A DNA stretch of 64,000 nucleotides, from positions 1 to 64,000 of the forward strand of contig NZ_JARXXA010000016.1 in NCBI RefSeq assembly GCF_029892785.1. Reading direction: 5' to 3'. Under the pieces are notes generated by a model, which worked only from the letters and a program-made list of their open reading frames with translations, was not told the origin of the DNA and made no database searches. Origin of the DNA: Parabacteroides sp. PH5-46 (GTDB lineage: Bacteria; Bacteroidota; Bacteroidia; Bacteroidales; Tannerellaceae). Made by a program: the position numbers and the translations under genes. Within the stretch, counting starts at the first letter, position 1, and every line of letters starts with the position of its first letter. This document shows, one piece after another, positions 59,560 to 64,000 of the stretch.

Positions 59560-60879
59560 ATGAAACGTATTTGTTTATGCCTCATTATGATTACTTTCCT
59601 GTTGAACAACCACATAAAAGGACAGGAAGCCATCACCATTACACAATGCTATGAGCTGGCACGCGCAAACTATCCCCAAATCAAGCAATACGGACTGATC
59701 GGCCAAACAGAACAATACAACCTCTCAAACGCTGCCAAAGGGTGGTTACCGCAAGTGGCGATCAATGCAAAGGCCTCGTACCAGAGCGATGTAACTAAGT
59801 TACCGTTCGACAGTGATATGTTATCTGCCCTCATCCCAAGATTCACAATCCCAACTCTGAGCAAAGATCAGTACCAAGTGACAGCAGAAGTAAGCCAAAC
59901 CATCTGGGACGGAGGCATTATTCAATCTTCACGCGAGTTGTCACGCGCTCAGGCAACAGCCGAACGGGAACAGCTCGAAAGTGACTTATACCCACTGATA
60001 GATCGCGTAAACCAACTCTATTTCGGCTGTTTACTACAAGACGAACTATTGCTTCAAAACGCCACCTTGCAGAAAGAGTTACAGGTAAACATAGACAAGA
60101 TCAAAGCTATGATAGACAATGGAATAGCCAACCAGTCCGACCTGGAAAGTATGCAAGTAGAACTACTAAATACCCGCCAACGGGAAATAGAACTGAAAGC
60201 CAGTCGCACGGCCTACGGGCAGATGCTTGGGGTATTGATAAATGAGACCCCACCCCTCCTCGCTCCACCCCCCAACCCCCTGAAGGGGGGACTAACTGCG
60301 GCATCCCATATTACCCCCCCTTCAGGGGGTTGGGGGGTGGAGCGCCCGGAACTACGCGCCTTGGATGCTAAGAACCATTTATTGGATGTACAAAACAAAC
60401 AAATCACAGCAGGACTCATGCCGCGTTTAGGACTATTTGTGCAGGGGGGCTATGGCAGGCCAGGATTGAATATGCTGAAAGACAGCTTCGAGCCCTTCTA
60501 CATTGCCGGTGTACGCCTGTCGTGGAACATCGGAAAGTTTTACACCTTGAATAATGATCGCCGGAGGATAGAAATCAATCGCCAAGCCATTGATATGCAA
60601 AGGGAAACCTTTTTATTCAACACATCCCTACAGGTAGTACAACAGAATACAGAAATACAAAAAATGAACGAGTTACTGAATACTGACTATGAAATCGTAC
60701 GCCTGCGGGAGAGCATCAAGAAAGCTGCAGAAGTAAAGCTGGAGAACGGCGTTATTTCCGTAACCGACCTGATACGGGAAATACATGCCGAAGATATGGC
60801 AAAGCAAACGGCTGCTACCCATCGGATACAACAACTGATGGCTATTTATAATTATATGTACACAACGAATAATCAATAA
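59560..60879 (+). CDS. TolC-family outer-membrane efflux protein with in-frame REPIN insert
   Basis: 439 aa. Signal peptide (LIMITFLLNNHIKGQ), then TolC repeats: CYELARANYPQIKQYGL, and in the second half AGVRLSWNIGKFYTLNND. Forms the outer-membrane duct for the downstream HlyD/ABC pump. Residues about 234-262 are encoded by an 84-bp inverted-repeat element (PPPNPLKGG ... PPSGGWGVE) that keeps the frame and falls in a periplasmic helical region. The protein may tolerate it or be impaired. Confidence 0.87.
   Translation: MKRICLCLIMITFLLNNHIKGQEAITITQCYELARANYPQIKQYGLIGQTEQYNLSNAAKGWLPQVAINAKASYQSDVTKLPFDSDMLSALIPRFTIPTLSKDQYQVTAEVSQTIWDGGIIQSSRELSRAQATAEREQLESDLYPLIDRVNQLYFGCLLQDELLLQNATLQKELQVNIDKIKAMIDNGIANQSDLESMQVELLNTRQREIELKASRTAYGQMLGVLINETPPLLAPPPNPLKGGLTAASHITPPSGGWGVERPELRALDAKNHLLDVQNKQITAGLMPRLGLFVQGGYGRPGLNMLKDSFEPFYIAGVRLSWNIGKFYTLNNDRRRIEINRQAIDMQRETFLFNTSLQVVQQNTEIQKMNELLNTDYEIVRLRESIKKAAEVKLENGVISVTDLIREIHAEDMAKQTAATHRIQQLMAIYNYMYTTNNQ
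60261..60344. repeat. REPIN-like element in frame in tolC-type gene
   Basis: Perfect 30-bp inverted repeats (60261-60290 and 60315-60344), each with CCCCCAACCCCCTGAAGGGG at its centre, separated by a 24-bp spacer. Total 84 bp, a multiple of three, so the reading frame survives. A close copy is at 62273-62342, and a single half at 61791-61816. Confidence 0.88.
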
Positions 60880-60883
60880 GCAA

Positions 60884-61807
60884 ATGAAACGAGTGACTTA
60901 TTTGGCATTAGCCATTCTTATACTGGCAGGCAGTACGGCATGCCGGAACAATCAAGGTTCCTTTGATACTACAGGCGTTTTTGAAGCAACCGAGATATTG
61001 GTTTCATCAGAGGTGAACGGTCGGATTATGGAGTTGAATATACAGGAAGGAGATCGCCTGGAAGCAGGAGCATATCTCGGCTATGTAGACAGTATACATC
61101 TACATTTGCAGAAGATGCAACTGGCTGCCGGGCTAAAGGCTGTAGACATTCGTAAACCGGACATCCGCAAGCAAATAGCAGCTCTGGAGCAACAAATAGC
61201 CACAGCACGCACAGAGCAGCAACGCATGGAAAACCTAGTGAATGCCAAAGCCGGAAACCAGAAACAGCTGGATGACATTATAAACAACATCAAGTACTTA
61301 CAAAAGCAACTGGACGCTCAATATTCCACATTAAACAAGACTTCCGGCAGTACAGATGCAGAAGCGGAAGGCTTGCAATACCAAATCATGCAATTAGACA
61401 ACCAACTGCAAAAGTGCAGGATCGTGAACCCACAAACCGGCACAGTATTAACTAAATATGCAGAGCCCGGAGAAGTAACAGCCGCCGGAAAGCCACTCTA
61501 CAAGATAGCAGACACAGACCTGCTCTATTTACGCGCTTACATCACGGCAGGACAACTAACACAATTAAAGACAGGACAAAGCGTACGGGTATTTGCCGAT
61601 TACGGAGAAATAGAGCAACGCGAATATCCCGGCACCATCACCTGGATATCCGACAAGTCCGAATTCACCCCCAAAGGCATCCAAACCAAAGACGAACGAG
61701 CCAACCTAGTATACGCCATCAAGATAGCCGTCAAAAACGACAGATACCTAAAGATCGGACAGTATGGGGAAGTGGAGTTTAACCCAAATCACCCCCTAAC
61801 CCCCTAA
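60884..61807 (+). CDS. HlyD-family membrane fusion protein
   Basis: 307 aa. Lipobox-like GSTACRN, then lipoyl half-motif EILVSSEVNGRIMELNIQEG, a long coiled coil (about 85-165) and second half QTGTVLTKYAEPGEVTAAGK. Links inner-membrane ABC pump to TolC, YbhG-like. The last codons HPLTP and the stop lie inside a REP-like repeat, so the natural C-terminus may have been changed. Confidence 0.88.
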   Translation: MKRVTYLALAILILAGSTACRNNQGSFDTTGVFEATEILVSSEVNGRIMELNIQEGDRLEAGAYLGYVDSIHLHLQKMQLAAGLKAVDIRKPDIRKQIAALEQQIATARTEQQRMENLVNAKAGNQKQLDDIINNIKYLQKQLDAQYSTLNKTSGSTDAEAEGLQYQIMQLDNQLQKCRIVNPQTGTVLTKYAEPGEVTAAGKPLYKIADTDLLYLRAYITAGQLTQLKTGQSVRVFADYGEIEQREYPGTITWISDKSEFTPKGIQTKDERANLVYAIKIAVKNDRYLKIGQYGEVEFNPNHPLTP

Positions 61808-61816
61808 AGGGGGGAC
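61791..61816. repeat. single REP-like repeat at end of HlyD gene
   Basis: CCCCCTAACCCCCTAAAGGG and following G residues form half of the REPIN found in the neighbouring genes. It encodes the last HlyD residues and the TAA stop. It lies 32 bp before the DUF559 gene. Confidence 0.75.
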
Positions 61817-61847
61817 TTTCCTGTTTTTTACTTATAAAAGAAATATT

Positions 61848-62234
61848 ATGAATAAAGAATCAATGTTTTATGGGGCTCCTCCTATTTTATTTGAATTGGC
61901 AAAAGAATTAAGGCTTCAAGAAACGGAAGCTGAAAAGTATTTATGGCAATTTTTATCAGGTAAGCAATTCCATGGATATCGTTTCAAAAGGCAACATCCT
62001 ATCTTATACTTTATAGCAGATTTCTATTGTCATAAAATAAAGCTTGTAATAGAGGTAGATGGAAGTTACCATAGGGTACCTGAACAATATGAATACGACA
62101 AAAACAGAGAGCACGAATTAGAAGAATTAGGCATTAGAGTAATTCGTTTTACTAATGAAGAAGTTCTGTTTGACATTGACAGCGTATTAAAAAAGATAGC
62201 TAAAGCATTAAGCCATGAGAACGATAAAGATTGA
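61848..62234 (+). CDS. DUF559 endonuclease-like protein
   Basis: 128 aa. Vsr/PD-(D/E)XK-like fold: GYRFKRQHPILYFIADFYCH, KLVIEVDGSYHR and IRVIRFTNEEVL, with Asp, Glu-Val-Asp and His as candidate metal ligands. It is AT-rich compared with the genes beside it. It splits an efflux operon, sits between a REP singlet and a REPIN, and overlaps the next gene by 20 bp. Involvement in spreading or policing the repeats is speculation. Confidence 0.85.
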   Translation: MNKESMFYGAPPILFELAKELRLQETEAEKYLWQFLSGKQFHGYRFKRQHPILYFIADFYCHKIKLVIEVDGSYHRVPEQYEYDKNREHELEELGIRVIRFTNEEVLFDIDSVLKKIAKALSHENDKD

Positions 62235-63219
62235 AAAAATATATAAATCGTATACGCCCAAACCCAAACCTCCCCCCCAACCCCCTAAAGGGGGGGCTAA
62301 CTGCGGATCCCCATATTGCCCCCCCTTTAGGGGGTTGGGGGGTGGAATGCTGGGGGCTGCCTTACAGGGTATTTCTCTGGAGGTGAAACCTGGGGAGTTG
62401 TTTGGTATTATCGGTCCGGATGGAGCGGGGAAAACAACACTGTTTCGTATCCTTACAACCTTATTGTTGCCGGATGGCGGGTCGGCCTCTGTTTGTGGCT
62501 TAGATGTCGTTAGAGACTGGAAAGAGATACGCCGGAGGGTAGGTTATATGCCGGGGCGCTTCTCGCTGTATCAAGATCTTTCGATAGAAGAAAACCTCAG
62601 CTTTTTTGCTTCTGTATTTCAGACAACTGTCAAGGAAAATTACGATTTGATACGTGATATTTATGTACAAATAGAACCTTTCAAAAAACGACGAGCCGGA
62701 AAGCTATCCGGAGGGATGAAGCAGAAGTTGGCGCTGTGTTGCGCCCTGATCCATCGTCCGGAAGTCTTATTCCTCGATGAACCGACAACAGGAGTAGACC
62801 CGGTATCACGTACCGAGTTTTGGGATATGCTGGACAGGCTGACGAAGCAAGGTATCACCATCCTTGTCTCCACTCCCTATATGGACGAGGCTTCGCGTTG
62901 TGACCGGATCGCTCTGATGCGCTCGGGAGAGTTTCTTTCGGTAGACACACCGGCTCATATCCGCCAGTCATTCAGCAAAACGCTATATAGCATACATTCC
63001 AGCGAGATGTTCAAGCTATTGGGGGATATAAGAAAGTGGGAAGGAAGCGAGTCCTGTTATGCCTTCGGCGATTCACACCATCTGACATTAAAACCAGATG
63101 CTCCCGGCATACAAGCCCTACAAAACCTTCTGCTGGAAAAAGGCTACAAAGACATAGGTATCAAGCTTATCGACCCAAGCATAGAAGATTGTTTCATGGA
63201 GTTAATCGCTAATCATTAA
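62215..63219 (+). CDS. ABC transporter ATPase with in-frame REPIN near N-terminus
   Basis: 334 aa. Walker A GIIGPDGAGKTTLFRIL, Q-loop GYMPGRFSLYQDLS, signature KLSGGMKQKLALC and Walker B VLFLDEPTTGVDP. The N-terminus MRTIKIEKIYKSYTPK should run straight into LQGISLEVKPGELF, but a repeat adds about 25-30 Pro/Gly-rich residues between (about 18-46). YbhF-like first ATPase of an export pump. Confidence 0.9.
   Translation: MRTIKIEKIYKSYTPKPKPPPQPPKGGANCGSPYCPPFRGLGGGMLGAALQGISLEVKPGELFGIIGPDGAGKTTLFRILTTLLLPDGGSASVCGLDVVRDWKEIRRRVGYMPGRFSLYQDLSIEENLSFFASVFQTTVKENYDLIRDIYVQIEPFKKRRAGKLSGGMKQKLALCCALIHRPEVLFLDEPTTGVDPVSRTEFWDMLDRLTKQGITILVSTPYMDEASRCDRIALMRSGEFLSVDTPAHIRQSFSKTLYSIHSSEMFKLLGDIRKWEGSESCYAFGDSHHLTLKPDAPGIQALQNLLLEKGYKDIGIKLIDPSIEDCFMELIANH
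62273..62342. repeat. REPIN-like element in frame in ABC ATPase gene
   Basis: Two 24-bp inverted arms (62273-62296 and 62319-62342), each with AACCCCCTAAAGGGGGG-type sequence, around a 22-bp spacer. It shares arms and most of the spacer (CTAACTGCGG, CCCATATT) with the element at 60261-60344. Confidence 0.87.
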
Positions 63220-63238
63220 CCTTTTATCATTATTTTGG

Positions 63239-63973
63239 ATGAACGCAATAGAGGTAAAAGAACTAACAAAACGTTTTGGAAACTTTACAGCTGTAGACCG
63301 TATCAGCTTTGAAGTGGAAAGCGGCGAAATATTCGGATTTCTAGGTGCCAACGGAGCCGGAAAAACTACCGCTATGCGTATGCTCTGCGGCTTATCCACT
63401 CCTACATCAGGCGAGGCTACAGTAGCCGGATATGACGTTTACAAAGAAGGAGAACAAATTAAGAAGCATATCGGGTACATGAGCCAGAAGTTCTCACTCT
63501 ACGGCAATCTGAAAGTATGGGAGAATATCCGGCTGTTCGGAGGAATCTACGGCCTCTCCAGAAAGCAGTTAGCCTCTAAAACAGACGAACTTCTGCACAC
63601 CTTGGAACTGGAACAGGAACGAGAAACCCTTGTGGATGCACTACCCTTGGGCTGGAAGCAGAAACTGGCTTTCTCAGTAGCAATCATTCATGAACCTAAA
63701 ATTGTATTCCTGGATGAACCTACAGGAGGAGTAGACCCCATCACACGTCGGCAATTCTGGGAGCTGATTTACGAAGCCTCTGCACGTGGCATCACCATCT
63801 TTGTTACTACACATTACATGGATGAAGCGGAATACTGCCACCGTGTGTCTATTATGGTAGATGGAAGAATAGAAGCACTTGACAGACCTTCTGTGTTGAA
63901 AACCACCTATAAAGCAGCAAATATGAACAAAGTATTCCAGGCATTAGCAAGGAAAGCAACCCGAGGAGAATAA
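63239..63973 (+). CDS. ABC transporter ATPase (second)
   Basis: 244 aa. Walker A GFLGANGAGKTTAMRMLCGL, Q-loop GYMSQKFSLYGNLK, a signature region in which the usual LSGG reads ALPLGWKQKLAF, and Walker B IVFLDEPTGGVDP with switch His in FVTTHYMDEAEY. Together with the preceding ATPase it corresponds to the two halves of E. coli YbhF. The altered signature motif is worth noting. Confidence 0.9.
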   Translation: MNAIEVKELTKRFGNFTAVDRISFEVESGEIFGFLGANGAGKTTAMRMLCGLSTPTSGEATVAGYDVYKEGEQIKKHIGYMSQKFSLYGNLKVWENIRLFGGIYGLSRKQLASKTDELLHTLELEQERETLVDALPLGWKQKLAFSVAIIHEPKIVFLDEPTGGVDPITRRQFWELIYEASARGITIFVTTHYMDEAEYCHRVSIMVDGRIEALDRPSVLKTTYKAANMNKVFQALARKATRGE

Positions 63974-63977
63974 GCCT

Positions 63978-64000
63978 ATGAAACAGTTTATATCCTTCAT
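63978..64000 (+). CDS. start of next gene (probable ABC permease), truncated by window
   Basis: ATG at 63978 opens a frame MKQFISF running off the end, four bases after the ATPase stop. By operon context an ABC-2 permease (YbhS/YbhR-like) is expected. Only seven codons are visible. Confidence 0.4.

Noticed and set aside
60107-60419. Minus-strand frames across the tolC REPIN
   Set aside because: They exist only because the inverted repeat lacks stops in several frames; antisense to a solid gene.

Overview
The window looks like a chromosomal stretch of a gut Bacteroidales, most like Parabacteroides; this is my judgement from gene content, with no search behind it. Supporting signs are an Mfa-type fimbrial operon, TAnnTTTG-type -7 promoter boxes with little Shine-Dalgarno signal, an UpxY-type NusG paralogue, Tat-exported Gfo/Idh/MocA oxidoreductases, a class I fructose-bisphosphate aldolase and CTnDOT-like transfer genes.

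Layout. 0-9.7 kb: fimbrial operon (DUF3868/OmpA/TPR protein, Mfa1-like shaft, Mfa2-like anchor, two accessory or tip lipoproteins, a thioredoxin-like lipoprotein and an AraC-type regulator). 9.7-15.2 kb: housekeeping and stress genes (thiol peroxidase, RmuC, CAT-like acetyltransferase, AlkD-like protein, WG-repeat protein). About 15.36-33.16 kb: a genomic island of about 17.8 kb, bounded by a 22-bp imperfect direct repeat whose right copy overlaps the 3' end of an intact tRNA-Ser(UGA). It carries a wHTH/nucleotidyltransferase/metallophosphoesterase operon, a DUF6088 antitoxin-like gene, a RiPP-type operon, an invertase-like recombinase, a MOB relaxase with MobC and an oriT-like region, ParA/DUF3408 transfer genes, two excisionase-like genes and the integrase next to the tRNA. 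33-64 kb: core genes (oxidoreductases, dipeptidase, NhaD, aldolase, S9 peptidase, symporter, ttcA, floA/nfeD, nucleoside phosphorylase, cobQ, sdaA, GH43) ending in a TetR-controlled TolC/HlyD/ABC efflux operon that runs off the window.

Four things stand out. (1) A compact RiPP-type operon at 19.4-24.5 kb: a 44-residue Cys-rich precursor not previously called, an E. coli-like YcaO, a radical SAM/SPASM enzyme, an M42 aminopeptidase and small accessory ORFs, all inside the mobile island. (2) Four intergenic arrays (14.6, 36.0, 48.7 and 58.6 kb) of short palindromes repeated with exactly 22-bp spacing. The palindrome arms differ from array to array, but the geometry (conserved arms, 4-nt core, 3-4 units) is the same. 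(3) REPIN-like G/C-run inverted repeats that lie in frame inside a tolC-like gene and an ABC-ATPase gene, plus a single copy that supplies the stop codon of the intervening HlyD gene, next to a DUF559 nuclease-like gene interposed in the efflux operon. (4) Two paralogous small-RNA-like units after the fimbrial regulator.

Functions are assigned from sequence reading alone. Start sites were moved from the longest ORF wherever a promoter box, lipoprotein signal or operon spacing favoured an internal ATG.
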